A stretch of 64,000 nucleotides of DNA from Amorphophallus konjac (lineage: Eukaryota > Streptophyta > Magnoliopsida > Alismatales > Araceae): positions 120,256,886-120,320,885 of the forward strand of contig CM040126.1 of assembly GCA_022559845.1 (NCBI GenBank), read 5' to 3'. The notes beneath the pieces were generated by a model. That model saw nothing but the letters and a program-made list of their open reading frames with translations. It ran no database searches and was not told the origin of the DNA. Positions 31,791 through 43,200 of this stretch are shown in pieces. The translations under genes and the position numbers were made by a program. Numbering within the stretch: position 1 is the first letter of the stretch; each line of letters opens with the position of its first letter.

Positions 31791-34700
31791 ATTTTTTCTT
31801 CATTCTTCCTCATTTGCAAAATTTCTTTCTCTCTCTTCCTGCTCTTCTTGTGGCGCCGAGTGAGGTGAGGGCGAGAGCGAGTTTCTCAGGGGTGAGTGGA
31901 GCGTCGTTCATTCGGGTTTTAAACCCATTTTTGGTCCCCGGGAGGCTTCTGGTAGGGCTTGCCCTCGGAGCTATTTCCCCGGGTGTTCCTTTTGGCCTTG
32001 GTGTAATGCCGATGGCTGCTTTTATGGACCGTTCCCTTAGTGGACGTGCTCCCGATTTTCTTTGGCAATCTCCCGTGCTGGGGAGACTCTGCCGAAATTT
32101 TGTCAGAAATCTGCCTTTGATCAGCTATTTTCTGACTTTGCTGATTGTTTGATGTGCTTTTTTGCAGCCATCATGGCATCCGGTTCTTCTTCTTCCGCCT
32201 CCCGTGCCGTGGTGACGTGGGAGAACGTTCCTTCCCTTGACCGGGGGCACGATCAGATTGCTATAGTTGCAGAATCCTCGGACTCGGAGACCGATACTGT
32301 GGACACTGGCCGTCTCCTCATTCTCGGAGGTGATTCTTTTCATTATGACCAGGAAGACGTCGTCAGGCGAGATCACCCCAAGGACAAGCACCTGATGTCC
32401 TGCCTTCGGCGTTTCAATCTTCAGGGGAAGAGAGATCTGTTCCTCGTCCGCAAAGCCGAGCAGGCCTTGTTAGTAGAGAGGGATAGCCTATCAGACTGTG
32501 TTGTGCGGGGAAGGCCAATTTATCTTCCCAGAGAGGTCAGGAAATGGAGCGTCGTGCTGGGGCTGCAAGATCTGGCTCCAGAAGATGGGCTGCTGACCAG
32601 GGCCCCTGAATTTGTACCCGCTCGGTGGAATGATTCCACCAGTAGGGTGGACCGGGAGAAGCCGATCTTTGGCTTGTTTCTTGCCCCGTTGAAATGGGGG
32701 TACAGAGAAGAATCGTTTCTGCTGGACTGCCTGGCGATCCGCTTTAAGCACCAGATATCCGTGGGTGGTTTGCCGAGCTGAGGGCCACCGACGCTCACGC
32801 ATTTAGACCTGGAGCGGTGGAGTTCACAAATTATGTGCTGCATCATTACGCTCCCATCCTGACCAGGGCTGGCGTCTACCACAGCGTGTATGCCTCGAGA
32901 TACCGCTACCCCATCTCCCGAGGCTTATGCTGCGGCATGATCGAAGTGTTTTGCCCCGAGTACAACACTTTCTATACCTCGGAAGGAGAGACCTCTCTGG
33001 ATCTATGGAGCCTTTCACAGCTTAGTGGCCTACCCATTGATGGAGAACCGTATGAGGAGGTCTGCTGGCCTGACTGGCTGAAGGATCAGACCGACGGTGA
33101 GGGTCGGTATCTTTGCGGGTTACGCTTATCGCTATCTAATGAAGGCGTACCACACCCTCTATCATTCATCACACGACACGAGGGAAGCTCGGAAGCCGGG
33201 CGAGAAGCGGAGGGTGCGGATGGGTGCCTGGCTCCAATATTTCTTCGGCGGGAAGAAGAAGTATGAAGATTTTCCCCCGATAGCGCCAGCGGCTCAAAAG
33301 TGGAAGAAGAGAGTCCGACGCCAGGCCGCCTCATCATCATCTTCAAGAGGAGGGCAGAGGGAGGACCCAAACCCTACTGGTGTCGACGCAGTCACCCATT
33401 GTGCTGCGTACCTGATTTACTGGATCTGTTCCTTCGCTCTTCCGCAAGGTGACGAGAGCGTAATTAGGGCAGAGGCCATTTATCCTGCCTGTCTTATGGC
33501 TTGGGGTATCAAGCTATCTCTTTGCCCGGTGGCTCTGTGTCTCATTTACAAGATGTTGGGAGACCTGCACAAGACACGTCTTCCTAGGAATCTTCGGACG
33601 GTTGGTCCGTTACACTTTTTCAATGCTTGGGTCTGTACCCTATTCTCGGAGGTGGATCCTCAGGCATTACAGTCGGTTCCTCTTGTTCCGCGGATGATAG
33701 AATTCGTGAGTGCTGAGCCATCCTTACTAGCGGAGCAGCTCTTCGCCATCCAGGGCAAGTTGGCCCGTATTCCCACAGATTCGCCCGGGGTTCTTCACTT
33801 TTGGAGCTTAGCTGCCCATTCCAGCCGCTGGTGAACAGGACGAGGCAGTGCAAGCCTTTTGAGACTGAGGAGTATATCCATCCGATTTTCGAGGCCAAAT
33901 GTACCAGACCCATTCTTGAGCCAGAGTTGGTTGACTGGGCGCTGGCTATCAGGCCGAGTGTCCTTGTATTCCGCAAGAGTGGAATTTTGTGGTTGGAGCC
34001 ATAATACCCATTCCGCTTCAGCCGGAACTTTGGCTACGACCAACACATTCCACATTCTTCTTCACAGTTTGCGTTGCCTAACAGGCACAGGGCCGGGCAA
34101 GTTTCAAATGATGATGCCCGGATATGGTGGCACTTCTTCCACCGCCGAGAAGATGTTTCTTTCAGGGTGCCAACCCCTGCCCGTTTCCCCCGCGTCGCAC
34201 CTGAGTATATCAAGTGGTGGAACGCGCGGAGGGGGTTCTACAGGAGCTCCCGGCGAGAGTGTTGGGCCGTAGTAGAGCATAGGTTTCTGGATTCCCAGCC
34301 AGAGCCAATCCTTGATATTGAGTCTTCTTACCTGAGGAAGTTGAAATCCTGGACCCGTACGGAAGTGAGGGCCTATCTGGAGGCCCGAAAGGTCGTGAAA
34401 AGTCGCAGGACGAAAGTTGACCCGAAACTGCCCACAATCAGCAAGGATGACTATGTTAAAACACTTCGGGGCTTATGCCGGGTGAGCAGCGAGAGGGTGG
34501 TCCTTCAGCAACTCCCCTGCCGGTGGAGGAGCCCATCTCGGCTTTGGCTGACTGGCGTCCCAAGGTGGATAGGTTGTACCCTTATCAGACTTTCATCCGT
34601 AGGGAAGACAGGCGGGATGCTTTATATGACAACACCCCGTGGCTATTTGCGCTCCTTCGCTCACACGGTCTCTCAGTGGGTGGCCCTAGCGAAGCCATTC

Positions 34701-34995
34701 TGGACCGACCCCTCCATATCTCATTCAAATACGCCGACAGACAGGGGCTGGATCACCTGAGCTTGATAGGGTGCAAGCCCTGGATACAGAGGGGGGGTGA
34801 ATGTATCCTGCTAGGAATATCACCCAATTAATCTTCGGAAGCTAAACACAATACCAGAATAGAAACTAATTCAATTGAACAAATGAAGAGATACTTGGAG
34901 CGCTCCTAATCAATCATCTAGCTGAAGCAAAACACACAAATAAACCACTGCTCAAGAGATTTTTAGGTGGTTCGGTCCAAAGACCTACGTCCACC

Positions 34996-35018
34996 CCTCA
35001 CTCCCAACCGGAGTGAGG
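34996..35018. other. Conserved LTR hairpin, CCTCACTC / GAGTGAGG
   Basis: An eight-base perfect stem with a seven-base loop, the counterpart of the hairpins at 863, 9371, 21346 and 23343. Confidence 0.75.
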
Positions 35019-35084
35019 CTTCCACTAGTAACACTAGCACAGCAGACTCAGTCTGCAACAACTGCTGCCAAACAGCTTGACCAG

Positions 35085-35480
35085 GGGAACAACCTCCCCT
35101 CTTCCTCCCAACCGGAGGGACACCCCAAGTGACTCCCAGCCACTTGGAAACCAGAGACACACGGTCTCTCTTCCTCCAGACCCGGAGGGAACCCCTGGAC
35201 TTGCTACCCACAAGCCCAGAACCGGAGGACCAAACCTCCCTTCCTCCAAACCGGAGGGAACCAACCAATGACACCCTGTCAAAGGCAACCTAGAGGTCTC
35301 GGACCTCCCTTCCTCCCAACCGGAGGGAACCAACCAATGACACCCTGTCAAAGGCAACCTAGAGGTCTCGGACCTCCCTTCCTCCCAACCGGAGGGAACC
35401 AACCACAAGTAGCACCCAGCTACTTGCAAACCGAAGACACAAGATCTCCCTTCTCCTGAGTCCACAGGAGGAACCCGATC
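35085..35480. repeat. Ladder of CTTCCTCC...GGAGGGA hairpins with a direct duplication
   Basis: Six or seven short inverted repeats of the type TTCCTCCCAACCGGAGGGA follow one another. A unit of about 70 bp (from about 35250 and again from about 35320, both with CCAATGACACCCTGTCAAAG) is duplicated in tandem. All lie in the solo LTR, just after the conserved hairpin. Confidence 0.75.
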
Positions 35481-35979
35481 CCCAACAGGGCAATCGGAAG
35501 AACAACAAGTGACTGTCTAAAAAGGAAAACAAAAATCGCAGCAACAGAAAGCTGAAAAGATAAAATCAAATGTGGCTCTCGCAGGAGCTGGCTGGCCTGA
35601 ATTTGATCCACGGTCCAGCAGGAACTTCTTCTACTGCTTCTCTCTTTCTCCCAGCACGAACTCTCTTTTCTTCTTCTTCTTCTTTCTTTCTTCTTCTTCT
35701 TCTCACTGCTTCTGCCTTCTCCTTCTTCTCTATTCTCTATATCGTGGAGGCACTCTCTGCTCTCCAGCTTTTCTCGATGGCTCTCTTCATTTCCATTATC
35801 TGATCTTCCTTTCTTATCTACCCTTTTTCATTCGTCTTCAGATGGAGGCGGCTTAATATTTATAGCTGCAGCATTTAGGGCATTATCATCAGATCACGTG
35901 CCAGGTGGCAACCTCGGATCACGTGTATTTCATAGGCTTCACGAGCAGTACCTGTCACACAGTCATAAGAAGATATCAG

Positions 35980-37255
35980 ATGATGTATAGACTTGGTTCA
36001 GGCTGTATAACAAAGTATGTACAGACTTCGTGTGAAGTAGAGTGTATAGACTTAGTGAAAGAGTGAGTGTACAGACTTTAGTGTTAACATGCCAGAGAAA
36101 CCAGTGTACAGACTTCATGCTGTACAGACTAGATGTTGATCAAAAGACCTTTGGACATCAGCCCAAGGCATCAACGCTTCCATCGTGCAGCGTCGCCTCA
36201 GTTCCTCAAGCGAGATGCTCAACGCCCTTGGCAACTGGCCAATGCATCAACGCATCCTGTGTCAGCGTCGACGCAGTGAACAAGACAGAAGGCGAAAGAC
36301 GCACAATTGCGTCTACGCAGTCAGCCAAGTGCGTCAACGCACTAAAAGCACAGAACGTATGAAGACAGACAGGCTGTACAGACTTTGATGCTCAAAGACG
36401 ATTGTATAGACTTTGCCTTAGAAACGAGTGTATGGACTTTGAAACAGCAGATGAATAAGTATGTACACTGAGGGAGTGTATAGACTTGGAACCCAAAGGC
36501 AGTGTACAGACTTGGTAAGTCTGAGCCAATGTACAGACATAAAATGAAGACCAGTGTATAGACTTTGAGGCGTTTGATGGATGTATATACTTAGCCTTTG
36601 AGGAACGATGTATAGAGTCTGAACGTGAAGGCAGGCTGTATAGACTTGAAACGCTTGAAGCGATGTACAGACTTCCCAATATGAGACACTGTACAAACTT
36701 TGTCAAGTGACTGGCTGTACAGACTTCAGAAGATGAAGACTCTGTATCGACTTGAAGACCAATGAGCCAAAGTATAGACTTGCCTTAACAATGACTGTGT
36801 AGACTTTGAAACAGAAGTCAGGCAACCGGATGTACAGAGTTGGTCAAAGCAGCAATGTATAGAGTTGAAACGCTTGAAGGCCAATGTACAGACTTGTAAG
36901 ATGTGAGGCGATATGTAGACTTTGCGTTCAACTGGATGTATAGACTTGGAGGGTTCACTGATGGCTGTACAGACTTGGGCGTTGTATAGACTTGGAACAG
37001 CTTCAAGGCAACAATGTACATACTTTGAAATAAAGAGTGTACAGACTTGAAAGTTCAAGGCCACGATGTATAGACTTTGCCCAAGGAAACGAATGTGTAG
37101 ACTTTGGCTTGGAACGAAGGTAAAGATGAGGCTGTATAGACTTCACGAAGTGATGCTTGAGCCAAGAGACAGTGTACAGACTCTGTGATGAAAGGCTGAT
37201 AGAGCGAGCGATGTATAGAGTTGGAGGATGCTGTGCAATGTATAGACATCCATAC
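35980..37255. repeat. Array of about 37 TGTATAGACTTG / TGTACAGACTTG motifs
   Basis: Copies of TGTAYAGACTT recur about every 26-30 bp through most of this span, always in the same direction, with unrelated spacers. The core TGTACA is palindromic. Minus-strand frames through it spell repeated Ser-Leu-Tyr-Thr or Val-His and are not genes. The array is the internal signature of this LTR family. Confidence 0.9.
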
Positions 37256-37460
37256 AAAAAAAATAGACAAAGCAGCATGGCGTCAACCCAGCTGATCCAC
37301 TGCGTCAACGCAGCAAGTAAACCAGCAACTACTGCGTCAACACAGTGTCCTTGCAGCGTCAACGCAGCTAGTGAACAGACAGCCAATGCGTCAACCCAAA
37401 CTAGCCAACTGCGTCAACGCACTGCATGAACAATTTGCTACTACGTTAACCCAATCTGGC
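36165..37460. repeat. Two clusters of GCGTCAACGCA motifs at the borders of the TGTACAGACTT array
   Basis: About seven copies lie at 36165-36340, within the first part of the TGTACAGACTT array, and seven at 37275-37455, just past its end. The consensus is TGCGTCAACGCAG, a near palindrome (GCGT, two bases, ACGC). Variants include GCATCAACGC and GCGTCGACGC. Confidence 0.75.
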
Positions 37461-40054
37461 CAAATTCATGAATTAGCTATTCAAGCAAACAATCAGATAT
37501 TCAAGCAGTTAAACAGTCATCTAAATTAATTAGCACACCTCAGTGTGACTCATGGTGTGTCTGCCATCATCAAAACCACACAGGGTGTGTCAGCCATCAT
37601 CAAAACCACACAGGGGCACAACAGAGCTTATATTATCACTTGTCTTCTCGTGGCCACGAGGACCTGGCACTGCTGGCTGAGCCGAGCGAGAAGATATGGG
37701 ACTTATGTTGGCTTATTTGCGAGGCAGCTTCAAGAGACAAAATGCCATCGCTATATTATTGGCCTCTCTTCCCCTTCTACACGAGGCCGGCAAGTATGTT
37801 CCATTTCTTCATTCAGGCCCTTCGGCCAGCTTCCTTTCTTCATTGTGGTGCATTATTCTCACCTTTGTGCATGTGCAGTCCGACCAACCTCGGAGGAGAC
37901 CCGACACTTTAGGGAGCTGATAATAAAGGCTCAGAAGCCAGCATACTTCGAGGTTCCCGAGCCGGCCCCGACCACAATGCCACTGCCTCCCGGCGATTCG
38001 AGAAAGCGGACTCAATCCCAGTTGAGAGAGGCCGTCGGGAAAGAGAAAGCGGCGGTGACCCGGGTGACACGGGCGCGCCGAAAGAAGGCCGCAGAAAGGG
38101 AAACAGCAACCGTTCTTCCTCCGGTTGTATCCTTTGAAGAGTTCGAGGCTTCTCGCACACAAAGGCCAGAAGCCGGAGGTAGGCTCTCCTTTTCTTCAGA
38201 GTTCATTAGCTCACTTTGATTGCCTTGGCTAGCCCATGCTGACGGTCACCGACGCAGTTGCCGCGGTCATCGGGCTAGAGGCGACGGTAGATGTCGCGAC
38301 TAGGGAAGGGGCAGAGGAAATCCCTGCTGCTCTCGTAGAGAGAGATCTGCCTTCTCCAAGGCCCGGACATGAAATGGAAGGTAATTTATAGTTTAATTGT
38401 GACGCCACCGCGAATCTTCATGTCTTCAGCCGGCTTGACCATTTCTTGCCGTAAGTTTCAGTTGATATACAACCGTCATTACTTCCGGGCTCGGAGAGTG
38501 CAGAAGAAGCGATTATCCAGGGGTAGGGTGAACTTGCCCTTGAGATCCCATCCACTGTTGCTCCTGGTGTGGAGTGCACGGGGGAAGCTCCTGCTGCGGG
38601 TGATGCTCCTCCTGGCGAGGCTCCTGCTCTGATGGTGGAGCGTCCCGAAAGAGCAGAGGAGTCCTCTTCCTCTGAGCAGGTCGATTATGGTGGCGGCTCC
38701 AGTGATGAGGAGTTCCCACCTGTTGACATAGAGACTGAGGATGCCGGGGCGTCTTCGGCCTATGAGAGTGATCACCCAACTTTTAGCCCACCCCGGTTGT
38801 CATGGAGTGGTCCTGGGCCGTCATGCTCGCTTGTGAGCGGAGAGGCTGGCGCCGAAGAAGTTTCCCTTAGAGATTTGAGCCTAGTACCGGCTGAGGTAAG
38901 GACCCACCCGTGGTCGGCGCCTGGTGCCCTTCCTTTCTCTTCCTTTTAGCTTTTTTAATGTACATATTTCTGGTGCAGAATGAGGTGGTGCTGCCAACCA
39001 TGACGGTGCAGATACCCCTCCCGACTCTAGGCGCGGGTCACGTAACCTTCCCGTCCGTCTTGCGGCCTATCGCACTGTGATACCCCAAGGACTATGCAGC
39101 TGCAGTGGCTCTAGCTGGACCCGGAGCACTTGTAAGGGTTGATAGTTTGGTAGCAGTCGAGGACTCTCAGCCATTAGAATTTGCACAACAGTCGGCTTTG
39201 GAGAAGGATGGCCCCTCCGAAATAGAGGCCGGAGAGATCATCGAAGAACAGATGTCCTTGGCTCTTGATATTTCTGTTGCAGCTCCATCCCAGGGGGCTG
39301 GGAGGAAATTGTCGTCATTGAGACTCCAGCTGCCGTATCGGCCACCACGGTTGTTCCCCACACCAGTACACTGCAGCTCATGCTGTCGTCATCTTCTGAG
39401 ATGGGCGACGATATCTGGGCCACTGTGGACAGCAGAGTGGAGTTCGAACTACCTGAGACGTCGCCGCTCGGTCTCCAGTCTTCGAGTGACCTTGTGTGGC
39501 AGTTCTTAGGGACCCTTCAGTAGACCATAACGGCCAGCAGAGATTTGACTTATGTTCAGCTGAGAGGCTTGATAGAGCACTTATCCCGCTCGCTGTTGGC
39601 CTTTGGTTGGCCCATGGACGATTGGACTCCATGGGTGATTTTGCTTCTAAAATATGTAAACAGGAGGGAATTCTTAGGCCGGGAGGCAGCTGACCAGCTG
39701 GCGGCCGTAACACTGGAGCGAGCCGAATGCCGAACAGCTCTCATCTCTCTGAAAGGGACTGCGGCAAGGATGAGGGATGACGCCAATGCCTCTTTGCAGC
39801 GCCGAAGCTTTCTCACGGCCCGGATAGCAGAACTACATGCCGAACTTTCAAGGGCAGAGGTTGAGCTTCAAGAGGTAGAACGCCTGGAAGTCCAGAGGGT
39901 GGAGGAGGCAGAGATGGCCGAGGGATAAGTTGCTTCCCTCGGGGAGAGACTATCTCAGCTGGAGGCCACTGAGTTCAAACTGCAAGAACTAGCCCGCCAT
40001 CCTTCCCAGGGCATTCCGGCGCTGGAGGACATCTTCCGACGCCCTCTGCCATAG

Positions 40055-40559
40055 TCATTTTCTATTCGCCTCTTTTTGATGGATTTCATGTATTCCGGGG
40101 AATGTCCCGCGTAACATGTACCCTTTATTATATAGGAATGAAAATATTCATTTTGCTGTTAAATGACGACTCCATTCTTTCATTATTCTTTTCTTTTTTC
40201 CTTTCCATTCACCAGTTAATTCTAGTCCGAGCGTGTGGGTCACGAGGGCAGGAGAGCGCTCACGCCTTCAGCAAAGGGGCGAGGTGTTCGCTCCACTGCG
40301 CCGTGACTATTCTCGGGATTAAACAACGGCCAGTGCAAGCCGAGAGTCCAGAGGACCCAAAAGAGTATAAAGGCCTCTTCAGGGCTAGAAAATAAGGATA
40401 GATGGCCCACCAGCTGAATCCGTTGAAGCTGATGGAAACTGAGGATAGGGCTTATTCATCAACAGGGTCTATATGGAGCAAAAACAATCTGCTGCTCAAT
40501 GAGGATGAGGAGTCCGGGTTAGGGGGAAAAGTCGACCGGTCCTATCGAAGGCGATAAGG
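40055..40559. other. 3' flank of the gypsy-A PMD gene
   Basis: This is AT-rich just after the stop (TATTATATAGGAATGAAAATA, about 40128), where the PMD transcript could be polyadenylated. No other feature is recognisable before the tandem array. Confidence 0.45.
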
Positions 40560-41112
40560 GTCGATAGAAAGTCGGTCAGTCTAGGAGACGAAAACTGAAA
40601 AAGATAGCGAGCGACCTTGCCGATGGTGACAAGGACCGAAAAGGTAGACGGTCTTGCCGATGGTGACAAGAACCAAAAAAGGGTAGCGACCGATCTTGCC
40701 GATGGTGACAAGGGTCGAAAAGGGTAGACGGTCTTGCCGATGGTGACAAGAACCGGAAAGGGTAGCAACCGATCTTGCCGATGGTGACAAGGGTCGAAAA
40801 GGGTAGACGGTCTTGCCGATGATGACCAGAACAGGAAAGGGTAGCGACCGAGCTTGCCGATGGTGACAAGGGTCGAAAAGGTTGACGGTCTTGCCGATGA
40901 TGACAAGAACTGGAAAGGGTAGCGACCGATCTTGCCGATGGTGACAAGTGTCGAAAAGGGTAGACGGTCTTGCCGATGATGACAATAATTGGAAAGGGTA
41001 GTGACCGATCTTGCCGATGGTGACAAGGGTCGAAAAGGGTAGACGGTCTTGCCGATGATGACAAGAACCGGAAAGGGTAGCGACCGATCTTGCCGATGGT
41101 GACAAGATCATC
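40560..41112. repeat. 79-bp tandem repeat array in gypsy-A
   Basis: GATCTTGCCGATGGTGACAAG recurs at about 40692, 40771, 40850, 40928, 41007 and 41086, a period of 78-79 bp. Each unit holds two similar halves (CTTGCCGATGATGACAAG in the second). Three minus-strand frames read through it and give repeated His-His-Arg-Gln-Asp-Arg, an artefact of the period. Such arrays after pol are typical of Tat elements. Confidence 0.93.
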
Positions 41113-41768
41113 TGGAGTGAAGGTCATGCTAGCCTCCGGCATTGCTTCAGCCAGCCTGTCGAGTCTCTTCACTCAAAGAAAGGATTACCCAGATTGTAAA
41201 TCGAGCAGGGAGCTGTTGACACCTTGAAAATGAGCAAGGGCAGAAACAGAATTGAAAGGAAGATCAGACCAACAGTGAAAGATCAATGACGAAGTTCGTC
41301 AACCATCTACCTGGCTGAAGTCCTTTCCGGGCCAAGTTGATGTCCGATGCCATTGTCAGTCAGACGACGGCACTGATGAAATAGTAGTCACCTGGCTGAA
41401 GTCTTTCCAGGCTAAAGCTGATGTCCGGTCTTGTCACCGTTCCGGTGATGATGCCAATGAAATGATGTCCGGTTTTGTCATCATTCAGATGGCAACGCCG
41501 ATGAAACCCCGGTCTACCGACTGATGAAAAACCTATGAATGATCTCAATAGAAACTATGTCACCAATGGAGGGCCCTTTTGGGTGCTGATGCACTTGAAG
41601 GACCAATAAGAGGCCTAGTCTAAAGGCCTAAGTGGGCCTATAAAGTGGCGCCGGGATCCTCTTGTCGAAGCCCAAAAGCCGCGCCGAGAAGCGGAAGTCC
41701 TGCGCGTCGGGAAGCCCCTCAGTTGAGGCGCGCCGTGACAGGCCTGCCGAGAAGATACAAAATACAGT

Positions 41769-41775
41769 TATAAAA
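41769..41775 (+). promoter_or_regulatory. TATA box of the gypsy-B 5' LTR
   Basis: TATAAAA about 555 bp into the LTR, preceded by GC-rich motif copies and followed by a purine-rich leader. The identical box is in the 3' LTR at 63539-63545. Confidence 0.65.
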
Positions 41776-42749
41776 CCCCCTTCCTCTCGAGCAAGAAAGA
41801 GGAGGACCATCACCACCGCCAGAGAGACAATAGAAGAGAGAAAAACGATAGAGAAAAGAGAGAAGAGACCAACAGAGCAAGAGAGAAAAAAAGAGAAGAA
41901 GAGGAAGAAGGAGAAGAAGCTCCAGGTGGGCAGCAGGGGAGGGAGAGGAGTCAATGCTCCGCCCTCCCCCCCCCCCCATGTTTTCTTTTCTTCTCCATGT
42001 AGTCTTACGAGTTTTACCTCGATTTATCAAATGTAACCGGGATATCCCGGCCTTCGTTCTATTTCCCTTTCCCTCATTCCCCCTTTTTGATTGGTGTGAG
42101 TTTGGGATGATGCAATGGAATGAAATGCTTTGATGGCCCGTTTGGGCGTTTCCCCGTTTTCTTTCTTCTTCCTTACATGTATCTATGTTTCTGGTTCAAC
42201 TGAACGTGAATGATGAAGCCTTCCCATCTCTGGTTTCTCTCGAATGAGTGCTGCTCAATGTCTTGAATGATCGTTCTGATGCTTCAGGTTTCTCTGCTCC
42301 GATTGTTCTTCCTGGAGGAACGTCGAAGGAAGAGTCCCAATCTTCACATCCATGGACTATTGGACTCTATCCTCTCACCCCTTCAGTGATGCCTACACTG
42401 GGTAGTCTCCCCATCTTTCATTCCGTTTGTTTCCTTTTCTTAAGCCATTAAGGTCGCCCCAGGAATCAGGGACAGTTATCCCTTGGTTTCCCTGGGCGGC
42501 CGGCGACAGAAAAACATATCCCCATGGGTTTTAAATGGGTGATGATCTCGAGCCCTCCATAAACCTCGCCTTCCAGTGATCCCTTGGCACTGCCCAGCAA
42601 AGCCCTTGGCTTCCCCCCTCATCTGCATCCTAAATTCCCAGCCATTACCTGAATCCCAGAAAGAAATCTCAAAAACAGAGTGCCGTAGAACCCTGAAACA
42701 CATCTCGGCGCCCTCATCTGTCTCGGCTCCAAGAACAGTAGAACAGTTG

Positions 42750-43200
42750 AATAGCCCTCGGCGTGAACCTTCTCGCGCCGAGAACCCCCACTATGCCCAG
42801 GCCGAAAAGGCCCTTCACCATTTCTTCTTGCCTGCGCCGAAAGCCTCTTCTCCGTCGCGCCGGAAACCCCTCACATTGAGCTGTGCCGATAAGCTCCCCG
42901 GCCCTCTTGTCTTCGCGCCGAGAAGCTCGCGCCGGGGGCTCCTCTTTGGCTTCTCTATCTCGCGCCGGGAACCAACCCAATTCCTTACCTTGGCGCCGGG
43001 AACCCCCGACCTCCCTGCCATCGGCGCCGAGAACCCCCCTGTCCTCTTCTTCATCGCGCCGGGAACCCCGGCCCTCTCACCTTGGCGCCGGGAACCCCGG
43101 CCTTCTTGCCATTGGCGCCGGGAGCCCTGGCCTTCCCATTTTGGGTCATGCCGAGAGCCCGTGCCCATTCAGAGTGCGCCGAGAGCCTAATCTGCCACCC
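42750..43200. repeat. GCGCCGGGAACCCC motif cluster in the gypsy-B LTR
   Basis: About 14 copies of GCGCCGAGAAC or GCGCCGGGAACCCC recur every 30-45 bp. The same core (GCGCCGAGAAG) is upstream of the LTR TATA box and in front of the gypsy-B PMD gene at 62570-62760. The gypsy-A LTR has its own, different GC motif at comparable places. Confidence 0.85.

Larger units (their letters stand above)
34764..37623 (-). mobile_element. 2,860-bp solo LTR of copia-1 type inside the gypsy-A PMD gene
   Basis: It starts TGATAGGGTGCAAGCCCTGG and ends AGGGGCACAACA, flanked by GAGCT at 34759-34763 and 37624-37628. It has the three family blocks: GAGGGGGGGTGAATGTATCC, TTTTTAGGTGGTTCGG with the hairpin (34996-35018), and CATCAAAACCACACAGGGGC at the end. 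No internal coding sequence exists. Orientation of the blocks equals copia-1, so the parent element lay on the minus strand. It is younger than gypsy-A, which it interrupts. Confidence 0.93.
32168..40054 (+). pseudogene. PMD (plant mobile domain) gene of gypsy-A, decayed and split by a solo LTR
   Basis: The start is ATG at 32173 (MASGSSSSASRAV), five bases after a TTTTTTGCAG acceptor of a leader intron. Exon 1 encodes the PMD core: GLCCGMIEVFCPEYNTFYTS, GETSLDLWSLSQLSGLPIDG, AAYLIYWICSFALPQGDE. Frame breaks lie near 32768, 33108, 33795 and 34475, and a stop at 34002-34004 where gypsy-B has Tyr. A solo LTR occupies 34764-37623; removing it and one GAGCT (2,865 bp, a multiple of three) keeps frame and homology. 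Introns: 37794-37878, 38178-38232, 38381-38461 and 38896-38978. The last exon is Ser/Glu-rich then coiled coil, ending EDIFRRPLP at 40054. Databases call this family aminotransferase-like, but no such activity is known. It runs antisense to its element. Confidence 0.85.
27756..41213 (-). mobile_element. gypsy-A: 3' part of a minus-strand Tat-type element with PMD gene
   Basis: Left to right on the plus strand it shows an LTR (27756-31430), a pyrimidine run that is a PPT on the minus strand (31431-31445), a PMD gene on the plus strand (32168-40054, antisense to the element) and a 79-bp tandem array (40560-41110). This is the mirror image of the 3' half of gypsy-B, including the same LTR outer bases and the same PMD position. 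Its gag-pol half is not in the window. Gypsy-B is inserted at 41214, so the missing part should lie beyond 64000. Inside its PMD gene is a later solo LTR (34764-37623). Confidence 0.85.

Noticed and set aside
36392..37386. Minus-strand frames rich in Ser-Leu-Tyr and Ser-Ile-His
   Set aside because: They are translations of the TGTATAGACTTG motif array in a solo LTR.
40496..41172. Three overlapping minus-strand frames with repeated His-His-Arg-Gln-Asp-Arg, looking like a repeat protein
   Set aside because: All frames are open because the 79-bp repeat lacks stops on that strand; the same peptide appears in three frames, so it is the DNA period and not selection on a protein.
41662..42036. Arg/Glu-rich frame in the gypsy-B 5' LTR, repeated at 63432-63776
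   Set aside because: It is present in both LTRs by duplication and spans the TATA box and purine-rich leader; no domain and no conservation outside the LTR.
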